64,000 bases of DNA from assembly GCA_009842675.1 (NCBI GenBank), contig VYEX01000002.1, forward strand, positions 88,018 through 152,017, given 5' to 3'. Shown piece by piece: positions 19,875 to 28,196 of the stretch. The stretch is from Acidimicrobiia bacterium. Its GTDB lineage: Bacteria; Actinomycetota; Acidimicrobiia; Acidimicrobiales; Bin134. The position numbers and the translations under genes were made by a program. The notes below the pieces were generated by a model, which was not told the DNA's origin, made no database searches, and saw nothing but the letters and a program-made list of their open reading frames with translations. How positions within the stretch are numbered: the first letter of the stretch is position 1; each line of letters starts with the position of its first letter.

Positions 19875-20639
19875 GTGCTCGTGGTGGATACCCATACTCA
19901 TGTGATTTCTGATGACCTGGACAGATATCCGCTCCAGGTGGCCGACTATCCGGGGGTGGAGTGGGTGTATGACGCGCCGGTCACTGCTGAGGAGCTGTTG
20001 GCCGAGATGGCAGATGCCGAAGTGGACCGGGCGGTGTTGGTACAGGCCCTGGGGGGCTACGGCACGGACAATTCCTATGTAGTAGATGCTCGAGCGGCAT
20101 ATCCCGACTCGTTCAGCGCGGTGGCCATTGTGGACGATCCGGCTGAGCTTGACGCGTTGGCGTCGGCCGGGGTTGGCGGTGTGCGGTTCTACGCCGTCGG
20201 CGGAGGAGGGCCGCTGCAAGATGAGGCCACTTGGGACATCGCGAGACGGCTCGGCCTCCGGGTCAGTGCGGCCACCGTGCCCGAGCACCTGCCCGCGCTG
20301 GGCAAAGCGGTGGCTGCCCATCCTGATGTGATCTTGGCTCTGGATCACTGCGGATTCGCTCCCGAGTCGATTGGCAATTACGCCGATCTGGAGAACTTGT
20401 ACCTGAAGGTCACCCCCCATGTGCTGGACGCCGGCGAACCGGCCGCCATGCTGGAGCGACTGGCCGAGCAGTTCGGCTTCGACCGGCTTATGTGGGGGTC
20501 GGACTACTCCCAGACCCACGACAGGCCATACCTGGAACTTGCCGATCAGGCGCGGGCGGCCTGCGCGGCGATGTCTTCAAGCGAGCAGGCTCAGTTCCTG
20601 GGCGGCACTGCGCTGGCCCTCTGGCCAGAGCTGGCTTGA
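19875..20639 (+). CDS. Metal-dependent amidohydrolase (Amidohydro_2 family), short type
   Basis: A 254-aa TIM-barrel hydrolase. The N-terminal VVDTHTHV carries the HxH metal ligands, LALDHCGF supplies a further conserved Asp-His, and the C-terminal LMWGSDYSQTH has the catalytic Asp. Related proteins hydrolyse lactones or decarboxylate cyclic acids. The start is GTG at 19875 (VLVVDTHTH). It is divergent from an enoyl-CoA hydratase and convergent with a second one, suggesting a place in acyl-CoA catabolism. The exact substrate is unknown. Confidence 0.82.
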   Translation: MLVVDTHTHVISDDLDRYPLQVADYPGVEWVYDAPVTAEELLAEMADAEVDRAVLVQALGGYGTDNSYVVDARAAYPDSFSAVAIVDDPAELDALASAGVGGVRFYAVGGGGPLQDEATWDIARRLGLRVSAATVPEHLPALGKAVAAHPDVILALDHCGFAPESIGNYADLENLYLKVTPHVLDAGEPAAMLERLAEQFGFDRLMWGSDYSQTHDRPYLELADQARAACAAMSSSEQAQFLGGTALALWPELA

Positions 20640-20640
20640 G

Positions 20641-21492
20641 CTAGTCCAGTTCCAGCATCTGGTCGACAACCGCAGCCATAGCGGAAGCGTCGCGCTCGAC
20701 CTCCCGAGTCTGGCCACCGGCGTCGAGGAAGCGTTGCATCAGGGGCACGTGCTGGCCGGTAGCGGAGCAGGCCATCATCGCCTGGCTCTCGGTCAGAAGT
20801 CCGGGCTCCACTGGTCCGAGGGCAGCATCCACGGCTTGCTTGGCCTTGGCAATGGACAACCGCGGCGATGCGGCGATGCGACGGGCCACCTGGGCGGTGT
20901 GGGCCCGAAGCTCATCGGAGGGCAGCACCCGGTTGACGTAGCCGATGGCTGCGGCTTCCTCAGCGTTCACATCGTTGCCGGACAAGACAATCTCCAGTGC
21001 CCGGCTGCGGCCCACTAGTCGGGCCAGCCTTTGGGTTCCGCTGGCCCCGGGAATGATGCCCATGGCCACCTCAGGCTGGCCCAACACGGTGCGAGGTCCG
21101 GCGAAACGCATGTCGAGCGACAACAGAAACTCCGATCCGCCACCCCGGGCAACGCCGTCGATCATCCCGATGGTGGCCACCCCGATAGTTCGGCACCGGT
21201 CGAAGGTGACCGCGGCCATGTTGGGCTCGGCGGGCACATCAGCAGGGGCCTCCATGGCCAGGATCTGCTCTACGTCTCCGTGCATCAAGAAAAACTCCGG
21301 ATCCGCGCTCTCAAACACCAGCACGCTGACATCGTCGCCTGCTTCATTGGCAGCCTCGACCGCGTTCAGCAAGCCGATCAATCCGCCGATCAAGGCCCCG
21401 TCCACCAATTGCTTGGGTGGATGGTCGATCACCACCCAGCCGATGCTGTCGTCAACGCTGAGCGAAAACGGGCCAAAGGTTTGCTCACTCAT
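20641..21492 (-). CDS. Enoyl-CoA hydratase/isomerase family protein
   Basis: A 283-aa crotonase-fold protein. IDGVARGGGSEFLLSLDMRF is the second oxyanion-hole segment and GQPEVAMGIIPGASGTQRLA the active-site loop with the Glu of hydratases. The start at 21492 (MSEQTFGPF) is set by GGGAGGG 5 nt upstream. It overlaps the end of the nitroreductase gene by 8 nt, so the two are translationally coupled. Confidence 0.88.
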   Translation of the reverse strand: MSEQTFGPFSLSVDDSIGWVVIDHPPKQLVDGALIGGLIGLLNAVEAANEAGDDVSVLVFESADPEFFLMHGDVEQILAMEAPADVPAEPNMAAVTFDRCRTIGVATIGMIDGVARGGGSEFLLSLDMRFAGPRTVLGQPEVAMGIIPGASGTQRLARLVGRSRALEIVLSGNDVNAEEAAAIGYVNRVLPSDELRAHTAQVARRIAASPRLSIAKAKQAVDAALGPVEPGLLTESQAMMACSATGQHVPLMQRFLDAGGQTREVERDASAMAAVVDQMLELD

Positions 21493-22102
21493 GAGTGCCC
21501 TCCCATTCATTCCAGAAACAGACTTCTGACAACGGCCTGCGGCGTACCGGGCCAAACGGTACCGCGGGCCAGCCCATCGGGATGCTGCACACAATGTGAA
21601 TGTCATCGGGTATCCCGAGTACGGCCCGCACCTCATCGGCCCGGAAAGAGTGCAGCGTGGTCAGCACTGTGCCCAAGCCCAGGCTACGAGCCGCCACCAG
21701 GAGATTCTGCACCGCGGGGTAGATCGAATGGCTCACTCCTCGCTGAGAGGAGCACACGATGATGAGCACCGGAACCTCGCCGATTTCCCGGGCGAATTTG
21801 GCAGCCTTCTCGACGATCACGGCCTCTTGGTTTCGCAGCCATTGGGTGCCGGCCGCGGCTGGATTGTTGTAGGCCTCTTCCTGGGCGTCCAGGTACAGCT
21901 CGCCCAACCGGCGGCGCTTCTCAGGATCGGTGACGACCACAAAGCGGGCGAACTGGCCGTTGATGGCGCTGGGGGCTCGGATGGCGGCGTCCAGCACCTG
22001 GGTGACTAACTCGTCGGGCACCGGGTCGGGCCGATAGCGCCGCACCGCCCGCTGGGTGTGCATGGCCTCGAACACGCCGACTTCGGCGGTTGCTTGGTTC
22101 AT
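21485..22102 (-). CDS. Nitroreductase-family FMN oxidoreductase
   Basis: A 205-aa nitroreductase-fold protein. MHTQRAVRRYRPDPVPDE is the N-terminal FMN phosphate-binding segment, AIRAPSAINGQ the second, and SIYPAVQNLLVAARSLGLGT the core helix. Related enzymes use NAD(P)H or F420 to reduce nitro groups, quinones or conjugated double bonds. The start at 22102 fits the family N-terminus and follows a TACTCT box by 8 nt. It is the first gene of a two-gene unit with the downstream enoyl-CoA hydratase, and is divergent from the SelW-like selenoprotein gene with a 66-nt shared promoter region. Confidence 0.85.
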   Translation of the reverse strand: MNQATAEVGVFEAMHTQRAVRRYRPDPVPDELVTQVLDAAIRAPSAINGQFARFVVVTDPEKRRRLGELYLDAQEEAYNNPAAAGTQWLRNQEAVIVEKAAKFAREIGEVPVLIIVCSSQRGVSHSIYPAVQNLLVAARSLGLGTVLTTLHSFRADEVRAVLGIPDDIHIVCSIPMGWPAVPFGPVRRRPLSEVCFWNEWEGTHE

Positions 22103-22156
22103 GGGCGCAGAGAGTAGCGGGCGCTGAAATGAATAGGCTGCCCACGCTCTCGGCGG

Positions 22157-22162
22157 TAGCCT
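22157..22162 (+). promoter_or_regulatory. Leaderless-type -10 box of the SelW-like gene
   Basis: TAGCCT lies exactly 6 nt before the ATG at 22169, the same hexamer and spacing as before ilvD. It supports the start codon upstream of the two in-frame TGA codons. Confidence 0.5.
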
Positions 22163-22168
22163 GCACCC

Positions 22169-22441
22169 ATGGGGCAAAAGCACCGCGTCACCATCACCTA
22201 TTGAGTTCCTTGAAACTATTCCGAGCACGCCGTGAGCGCTGCCAAGGACTTGCTTCAGAACTACCAGCACATCATTGAGGAACTCACCCTGGTGACCGGT
22301 GCATCGGGCATCTTCGACGTGGAAGTCGACGGTGAGATGCTCTATTCCAAGTACGCCACCGACTGTCACGCCGACCCCGGCGAGGTGCTCAAGCTGTTTG
22401 CCGAGCAGTACGCCCAAGGAGTGCTTGTCTACGGCTCGTAG
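22169..22441 (+). CDS. SelT/SelW/SelH (Rdx) family selenoprotein with a UxxU motif
   Basis: Reading through two TGA codons (22202-22204 and 22211-22213) gives a 90-aa Rdx protein: MGQKHRVTITYUVPUNYSEH, then the conserved ELTLVTGASGIFDVEVDGEM and LYSK. In this thioredoxin-like family the N-terminal motif after the first strand is CxxC or CxxU; here both positions (12 and 15) are TGA. Homology is continuous in one frame on both sides and a -10 box precedes the ATG. Starting at the GTG at 22232 would remove the first strand and the redox motif. Another Cys occurs only at DCHADP. A P450 gene follows 44 nt downstream. Confidence 0.8.
22222..22238 (+). other. Weak SECIS candidate in the SelW-like gene
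   Basis: C22222-G22238 and G22223-C22237, two G.A-type mismatches, then CAC/GTG closing a GCC loop. The loop starts with G, 24 nt after the first and 15 nt after the second TGA. It is less convincing than the stem-loops of the other two selenoprotein genes. Confidence 0.3.
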
Positions 22442-22473
22442 CCGCTGAGCGAATCTGGGCGGGCTTGATTGCC

Positions 22474-22479
22474 TACGCT
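22474..22479 (+). promoter_or_regulatory. Leaderless-type -10 box of the P450 gene
   Basis: TACGCT lies 6 nt before the GTG at 22486 and supports that start over the TTG at 22465. Confidence 0.45.
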
Positions 22480-22485
22480 ACGGGC

Positions 22486-23748
22486 GTGGACGCCGAGACA
22501 GCAGATGTCACAGTAGATATCGATCATCAGACACCGGAGTTCGTTGCCAACCGCCACAGCCGCTACCACGAGCTGAGGGAGCGGTGCCCGGTGGTGTTCA
22601 ACGAGCACTACGGCGGGTTTTGGATGGTCACCGACTACGAGTCGGTGGTCCAAGTAGCCCGAGACAACGAGACGTTCGCCCACAAGTATGAGCCCGATGC
22701 CCCTGACGGCATCTCCTACCACGGCATCTGCGGCGTTCCTCGACCGGGTTATATCCCCCGCCAGGGAGTATCCGAGATCGACGGGCCCGAGCATGCCGAT
22801 CTGCGGCGGGTGCTGAACCCCCTTATGACCATCAATGCGGTGGAGAGCAATCGCCCCCGCATGGAGGCGGTGTCGGCCTGGTTTATCGACGAGATCATCG
22901 AGTCGGGTGAAGCCGACTTGGTGCTTGACTACACCACACCGGTGCCCGCCGTGTTGACGCTTGAGATGATGGGCATGGTTTCGTCTAACTGGCAGCACTA
23001 CGCCGACTTCTTCCATGCCACGTCGTCTTATGAGCCCACCGACGAGCGGTACCTCAGCGCGATCACCCACCAGCCGGACATGTGGGCTGAGCTCAGGGAC
23101 TTCGCCGCGTTCCGCCGAGAGAATCCGGCCGACGATGTCACCACTGCCTTGGTGACTTCCCCGCTAGATGGCCGAATGCTGAGCGATGACGAGATCACCG
23201 CCATCATGTGGAACCTGGTGGCTGGCGGTCTCGACACCACTACGTCGCTGGTGTCGTGGGGCCTGCACCACCTGGGCACTCACCCTGAGGACCGCGCCCG
23301 ACTCATCGAAGATCCGAGCCTTATTCCCGCCGCGGTGGAGGAGTTCCTCCGCTTCTACAGTCCCAGCGAGACCCTCACCCGCACCGCCTCCCGGGACGTG
23401 GAGTTGGGCGGCCGCCAGATCCGCCGGGGCGACATCGTGATGATCAGTTGGGTGACAGCCAACCATGATCCGGCGGTATTCGATGACCCCGGCAAAATCC
23501 GCGTCGACCGCGAAGCCAACAAGCATTTGGCGTTCGGTCTTGGGGGCCACCGCTGCATCGGGTCGTCGATCGCCCGCATCGAGTCGGAGCTCATGTTGAG
23601 GGACGTCCTCACTCGCATGGGCGACTACGAGATCGAACTCGACGGGTTCAAGCCCTATCCGGGCAACCTGCTCATGACCGGCGTTGTGTCGATGCCGGTG
23701 ACCTTCACGCCTGGGACACGCTCAGGGGCGGCCGATCCCTTCGCCTGA
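22486..23748 (+). CDS. Cytochrome P450
   Basis: A 420-aa soluble bacterial P450. The I-helix oxygen-binding motif is AGGLDTTTS, the ExxR-type K-helix lies in AAVEEFLRFYSP, and the heme loop is FGLGGHRCIGSSIAR with the axial Cys357. Such enzymes hydroxylate hydrophobic substrates using ferredoxin-type partners; none is encoded nearby. The start is taken as GTG at 22486 from the TACGCT box; TTG at 22465 is possible. The neighbourhood of CoA-ester catabolic genes suggests a role in opening a lipid or terpenoid skeleton, which is inference only. Confidence 0.92.
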   Translation: MDAETADVTVDIDHQTPEFVANRHSRYHELRERCPVVFNEHYGGFWMVTDYESVVQVARDNETFAHKYEPDAPDGISYHGICGVPRPGYIPRQGVSEIDGPEHADLRRVLNPLMTINAVESNRPRMEAVSAWFIDEIIESGEADLVLDYTTPVPAVLTLEMMGMVSSNWQHYADFFHATSSYEPTDERYLSAITHQPDMWAELRDFAAFRRENPADDVTTALVTSPLDGRMLSDDEITAIMWNLVAGGLDTTTSLVSWGLHHLGTHPEDRARLIEDPSLIPAAVEEFLRFYSPSETLTRTASRDVELGGRQIRRGDIVMISWVTANHDPAVFDDPGKIRVDREANKHLAFGLGGHRCIGSSIARIESELMLRDVLTRMGDYEIELDGFKPYPGNLLMTGVVSMPVTFTPGTRSGAADPFA

Positions 23749-23798
23749 CGGGGGCCTAAACCCGCCGTTGACGGGCTAGATGAGAATCTAGGCTCAGC

Positions 23799-25001
23799 TC
23801 AGCTCAACCGCTCGACGATCATGGCCATGCCCTGACCGCCGCCCACGCACATGCTCTCCACGCCGATGGTCTTGTCGGCGTCTTCCAGCCCGTTGAGCAG
23901 GGTTCCCATGATTCGGGCCCCGGTCATGCCGAAGGGATGGCCCAGGGCGATGGCCCCGCCGTTCACGTTGAGCTTGTCGTAGCTGATGCCCAGCTCGTCG
24001 GCGCTGGGGATGACCTGAGCGGCGAAGGCCTCGTTGATTTCCACCAAGTCGACGTCGTCGATGGTCATGCCGGCCCGGTCCAGCACCTGGGTGATGGCCG
24101 GGATGGGGCCGAGGCCCATGATCTCGGGGTTCACCGCGGCCACCCCTGAGGCCACGATCCGGGCCAGAGGCTTTACGCCCAGCTCGGCGGCCTTGGTGTC
24201 ACTCATCACCACCACCGCCGCGGCCCCGTCGTTGAGGGGGCAGGCGTTGCCCGCGGTCACCGTGCCGTCAGGCCGGAACACCGGATTGAGCTGTGACACC
24301 TTCTCGATCACGGTGCCGGCCCGGATGCCGTCGTCTTTGCTCACCAGCGTGCCGTCGGCCAGGGGATAGGGGGTGATCTCCCGCTCGAAGAAGCCCCGTT
24401 CCTGGGCGGCCTCGGCCCGATTCTGGGACATGACGCCGAACTCGTCTTGGCGCTCGCGGCTCACGTTCCAGGCCTGGGCCACATTCTCAGCGGTCTGGCC
24501 CATGGCGATGTAGATGTCGGGCAGGCCCTCGGGGGGCGACCATACCGGGGTGCCCTCGCCACTGCGCTCCACCGAACGGGCCTCGGCATCGGCGAACTTG
24601 TCGTTCTTGCCGCCCCGATCGGAAGCGCCGGAGGCAAAGCGGCTCACGCACTCCACCCCGCCGGACACAAACACGTCGCCCTCTCCGGCTCGAACCGCGT
24701 GGGCAGCCATGCGGATGGTCTGAAGCGACGAGGAGCAGTAGCGATTGACGGTTACGCCAGGCACGTCCAGTCCAGCCAACAGCCCCGAAAGCCGGGCGAT
24801 GTTGTAGCCGGCCTCGCCCGCGGGCTGGGCGCATCCCCACATCACGTCCTCGACGTCGGCGCCGTCGATCTGGGGGACTTTGCTGAGCACGTCGTCGATG
24901 ATGAACGCCGACATGTCGTCGGGGCGGACATCGACCAGCGATCCTTTGACCGCCCGCCCGATCGGCGTGCGGGAGGTGGCGACGATTACTGCTTCGGGCA
25001 T
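23799..25001 (-). CDS. Acetyl-CoA acyltransferase (thiolase)
   Basis: A 400-aa type II thiolase, probably cleaving 3-ketoacyl-CoA at the end of beta-oxidation. The nucleophile Cys89 lies in [14 protein letters not shown] and [14 protein letters not shown] carry the conserved Asn and His, and the C-terminal CVGGGQGMA has the second Cys. Length and motif order match FadA/FadI-type degradative thiolases rather than the SCP2 type. A second gene, an amidohydrolase, lies upstream on the same strand after a 78-nt gap. Confidence 0.93.
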   Translation of the reverse strand: MPEAVIVATSRTPIGRAVKGSLVDVRPDDMSAFIIDDVLSKVPQIDGADVEDVMWGCAQPAGEAGYNIARLSGLLAGLDVPGVTVNRYCSSSLQTIRMAAHAVRAGEGDVFVSGGVECVSRFASGASDRGGKNDKFADAEARSVERSGEGTPVWSPPEGLPDIYIAMGQTAENVAQAWNVSRERQDEFGVMSQNRAEAAQERGFFEREITPYPLADGTLVSKDDGIRAGTVIEKVSQLNPVFRPDGTVTAGNACPLNDGAAAVVVMSDTKAAELGVKPLARIVASGVAAVNPEIMGLGPIPAITQVLDRAGMTIDDVDLVEINEAFAAQVIPSADELGISYDKLNVNGGAIALGHPFGMTGARIMGTLLNGLEDADKTIGVESMCVGGGQGMAMIVERLS

Positions 25002-25079
25002 GGTTGCTCCTGAATTGGTTGGGTCGAGTTTGGAATTGGTCGGGGTAAGCGGGGATTGATCGGCCTAGGACTGATCGAC

Positions 25080-26798
25080 CTAGGACAGATCAACCCTTTG
25101 AGTGTCTGTGCCGCTGCGCAGGTGCTTGCCGGGCCGGGCGTCGGTGAACTGCCCGTTGCGAACGATCTCTTCGCCGTTGCAGAACACGTGGTCGATGCCG
25201 TCGGCCTCACCGTACAGGCGGGGAGCGCCGGCGGGTAGATCGGCAACGACGGTGAGAGGCTTGGCCCCCACCCGGGATTCGTCGATAACCACCACGTCGC
25301 CGTGCCAGCCCTCTTGCAGCTGGCCCCGCTCCTTGAGCCCGTAAAGCTTGGCCTGGACGTCGGTCATCAGGTGGACGGCTTCTTCCATCGAGATGAGTCC
25401 CCGCTTCCGCATGCACTGGCCGAGCATCGAAGTGGCGTAGTTGGCCGTCATGAACAGATCCAAATGGGCGCCGGCATCAGAAGCGCCGATCACCGCCCGG
25501 CCGTCCCGCCAGATCTCCATGCGGGCCTTCCAGTCCTCATCTGAGGACACTGGCGGCGGGGTGCCAAAAGAGGTCTTCAGCTCGTCGGCCACCACGATGT
25601 CGCACAAGGCGTCGAAGGGCTTCTTACCCTCGTCCTCGGCAATCTGGCCCACGGTGCGATTTCGATACTGCTGGTTCTCGGGGGCGAAGGTGTCGAAGAT
25701 GATCTTGGTTGACCAGTCGGCCAGACCCTTGAGGGGTCCGGGCTGCTGGGCCAGCTCATCGAGGCGATCACGCTCGGCCTGATCCGACAGGAGCGCCATC
25801 TTCTCGGCGGGCGGGGCCAGCATGGCGCCCTCCCAGTCGGGCAGGGCGTCGAGCACGAAACCGCCGGCCATGCTTAGGCGAACCGAGAAGGCCATGGGGA
25901 TGGTGAGGGCAACCACCTTGCCGCCGTTGGCCTTGGCGTAGTCACTGGCTTCCAGCTTGGCGTAGCACTCGTCGAGGTTGCCGGCCATGACGGTCATCAC
26001 GTTCCAGTTGAGTTGGGTCTGGGCGGCCACCGACATGTCGGTCATCAGATTGGTGGCGGCATCGTCGAACGGACCGACGCAGGGGATCAGCTCCAGCGAG
26101 GTGCCCTCGTACTCCGAGCACACCCGGGCCAGCTCCACCAGCTCCTCGCGGCTGGCGTACCGGCTGGGCACCATGTTGCCGAAGGGGTCGTTGTGGGTGC
26201 GGGCGTAGGAGGAGGAGAATCCCAGGGCCCCGGCCTCCAGACCGGCCCGGAGCAGATCCTGCATTTGGGCCAGTTCTTCGGGGGTGGCCTCCCGCTTCAC
26301 GCATTCGGGACCCATGACCACCCGGCGCAGGGCGGAGTGGCCCACCTTGAAGGCGGTGTTGATGGACAGGGTGCCGTCGAAAGCATCGAAGTATTCGGCA
26401 GTGGAGCGCCAATTCCACGGCACGCCCACTTGCAGCGACTCCAAAGGCATCCCTTCCACCCGGGCCAGCATCTGCATCAGGTACTCGCCGTCGGCGGGGT
26501 CGTCGGTCAGCGGCGCAATCGTGAAGCCGCAGTTGCCTCCGATGATGCTGGTCACGCCATGCAGAGGGGATGGGCTCAGGGTGGTGTCCCAGAACACCTG
26601 GGCGTCGAGGTGGGTGTGCACGTCGATGAAGCCCGGGCACACCGCCTTGCCGGTGGCATCCACGGTATTGGCCGCCTCGGCGGCGCTCAGATCACCGATG
26701 GCGGCGATCCGGCCTCCTTGCAGTCCCAGATCGGCCCGGTAGCGAGGGGTGCCGGTGCCGTCGACAATGTCTCCGCCGTTGATGATGGTGTCAAACAT
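25080..26798 (-). CDS. N-acyl-D-amino-acid deacylase-like amidohydrolase
   Basis: A 572-aa enzyme of the D-aminoacylase/dihydroorotase-like group. The start IINGGDIVDGTGTPRYRADL and CPGFIDVHTHLDAQVFWD carry the HxH metal site, GGNCGFTIAPL is the family's conserved loop, and GASDAGAHLDLF holds the late metal-binding Asp/His. These enzymes cleave N-acyl amino acids or cyclic amides. Its neighbours, a thiolase and another amidohydrolase, suggest a role in catabolism, but the natural substrate cannot be named. Confidence 0.82.
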   Translation of the reverse strand: MFDTIINGGDIVDGTGTPRYRADLGLQGGRIAAIGDLSAAEAANTVDATGKAVCPGFIDVHTHLDAQVFWDTTLSPSPLHGVTSIIGGNCGFTIAPLTDDPADGEYLMQMLARVEGMPLESLQVGVPWNWRSTAEYFDAFDGTLSINTAFKVGHSALRRVVMGPECVKREATPEELAQMQDLLRAGLEAGALGFSSSYARTHNDPFGNMVPSRYASREELVELARVCSEYEGTSLELIPCVGPFDDAATNLMTDMSVAAQTQLNWNVMTVMAGNLDECYAKLEASDYAKANGGKVVALTIPMAFSVRLSMAGGFVLDALPDWEGAMLAPPAEKMALLSDQAERDRLDELAQQPGPLKGLADWSTKIIFDTFAPENQQYRNRTVGQIAEDEGKKPFDALCDIVVADELKTSFGTPPPVSSDEDWKARMEIWRDGRAVIGASDAGAHLDLFMTANYATSMLGQCMRKRGLISMEEAVHLMTDVQAKLYGLKERGQLQEGWHGDVVVIDESRVGAKPLTVVADLPAGAPRLYGEADGIDHVFCNGEEIVRNGQFTDARPGKHLRSGTDTQRVDLS

Positions 26799-26925
26799 GG
26801 TTCGCCCCTTGTGCGCGCCCCTTCGGCACGCTTTGTGAACAATCTAGGTCATGCCTGGGCTCATTGGCGAAGAACTGGGCGTTGGGTAAATGGCCCGTCC
26901 CAGAGCCCCGATAAGCTCTCTGCCC

Positions 26926-28146
26926 ATGGCAGAGATCCCCCGCATCATCTCCGTGGACGACCACGTGGTCGAGCCCCCCGACCTGTGGACCGAGCGGTTG
27001 CCCCGCAAGTACCACGATCGCTGCCCTCGGGTTGAGCGTGACAAGGCCAAGTTCCACTTCGAAGGCGGGGTCTTCAGCTACGAAAAGGGAGTGCCCGACG
27101 GTACGTGGGGCGACTGGTGGCTCTACGACGACCTGATCTACCCGTTCCCCAAGCTCTCAGCCGCCATCGGGTTCGAGCCGCTCACCAACACCCCGGTGAC
27201 GTTCGACGAGATCCTGCCCGGCTGCTGGAAGCAGAAAGAGCGCCTCCAAGACATGGACGCCAACCACGTGGAGGCGTCGATCTGCTTCCCCAACGTGCTG
27301 CCCCGGTTCTGCGGCCAGGCCTTCTACGAGCGGGAAGACAAGGATCTGGCCCTGCTGTGCGTCAAGGCCTACAACGATTGGATGATCGACGAGTGGTGCG
27401 CGGGCGATGGTGCGGGGCGCCTCATTCCGCTCACCATCATCCCGCTGTGGGATGCCAATCTGGCCGCCGAGGAGATCCACCGCTGCGCCGACAAGGGCAG
27501 TTTCTCGGTGGCCTTCTCGGAGAACCCCTACCACCTGGGACTGCCGTCGATACACGATCCCAACGGGTTCTGGGGGCCGTTCTTCGCCGCCTGCGAGGAG
27601 ACCGGGACGGTGGTGAACATGCACATCGGCTCGTCGTCGAAGATGCCGACCACGTCGCCCGACGCGCCGTTTGCGGTCAGCTCCACCATCACCTTCAGCA
27701 ACGCCATGGGCTCGATGTGCGACTACATCCTGTCGGGCGTGTTCGTGCGATACCCCGGCCTCCGGGTGGCCTACAGCGAGGGTCAGGTGGGGTGGATGCC
27801 CTACGTGATCGAGCGCATGGACAAGCTGTGGGAGGAGCGGATCAACGACGACGACGGCGACTTCGGGGTCAACCTGCCCAACCCGCCGTCGTCCTATATC
27901 GCCGGCCACGTGTGGGGCTGCATGTTCGACGACGAGGTGGGACTGCGGAACCGCGACCTCATCGGCATGGACCAGATCACCTTCGAGGTAGACTATCCCC
28001 ACGCCGACTCCACGTTCCCCCACACCAAGGAAGTTGCCACCAGGATCGTGACCCAGGCCGATCTCAACGAGGAGGAGGCCTACAAGCTGCTCCGGGGCAA
28101 CGCCATCGAGCTGTACGGGCTGGAGAGGTACGGCATCGCCGCCTAG
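26926..28146 (+). CDS. Amidohydrolase (Amidohydro_2 family)
   Basis: A 406-aa TIM-barrel metal hydrolase. IISVDDHVVEPPDLW replaces the usual HxH by DxH, as in the actinobacterial subgroup with SVDDH. DANHVEASICFPN, VAYSEGQVGWMPYVIERMD and FEVDYPHADSTFPHTKE are conserved landmarks, and the DYPHxDS motif holds the catalytic Asp. The ATG at 26926 lies 8 nt after TAAGCT. Two further paralogues lie at 45775 and 56588. Members have been linked to decarboxylation or lactone hydrolysis of cyclic carboxylic acids. Confidence 0.85.
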   Translation: MAEIPRIISVDDHVVEPPDLWTERLPRKYHDRCPRVERDKAKFHFEGGVFSYEKGVPDGTWGDWWLYDDLIYPFPKLSAAIGFEPLTNTPVTFDEILPGCWKQKERLQDMDANHVEASICFPNVLPRFCGQAFYEREDKDLALLCVKAYNDWMIDEWCAGDGAGRLIPLTIIPLWDANLAAEEIHRCADKGSFSVAFSENPYHLGLPSIHDPNGFWGPFFAACEETGTVVNMHIGSSSKMPTTSPDAPFAVSSTITFSNAMGSMCDYILSGVFVRYPGLRVAYSEGQVGWMPYVIERMDKLWEERINDDDGDFGVNLPNPPSSYIAGHVWGCMFDDEVGLRNRDLIGMDQITFEVDYPHADSTFPHTKEVATRIVTQADLNEEEAYKLLRGNAIELYGLERYGIAA

Positions 28147-28196
28147 CTCGGCCGGCCGTTTGGGGTAACGAGCATTTTGGCAAAGGGGGATTCGTC

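Noticed and set aside
22169-22441. TGA as a reassigned Trp codon in this genome
   Set aside because: Trp is encoded by TGG throughout and TGA ends many genes, often in ATGA overlaps. The in-frame TGAs align with redox Cys, not Trp.
25040-25090. Short repeated GATCG-x-CCTAGGAC units near the amidohydrolase stop
   Set aside because: Only about two imperfect copies, too few to call a repeat array or binding site.
27105-28196. Long open frame running into the aldehyde dehydrogenase gene
   Set aside because: The first 360 codons are Arg/Gly-rich and overlap the well-supported amidohydrolase in another frame. The true dehydrogenase start is the ATG at 28197.
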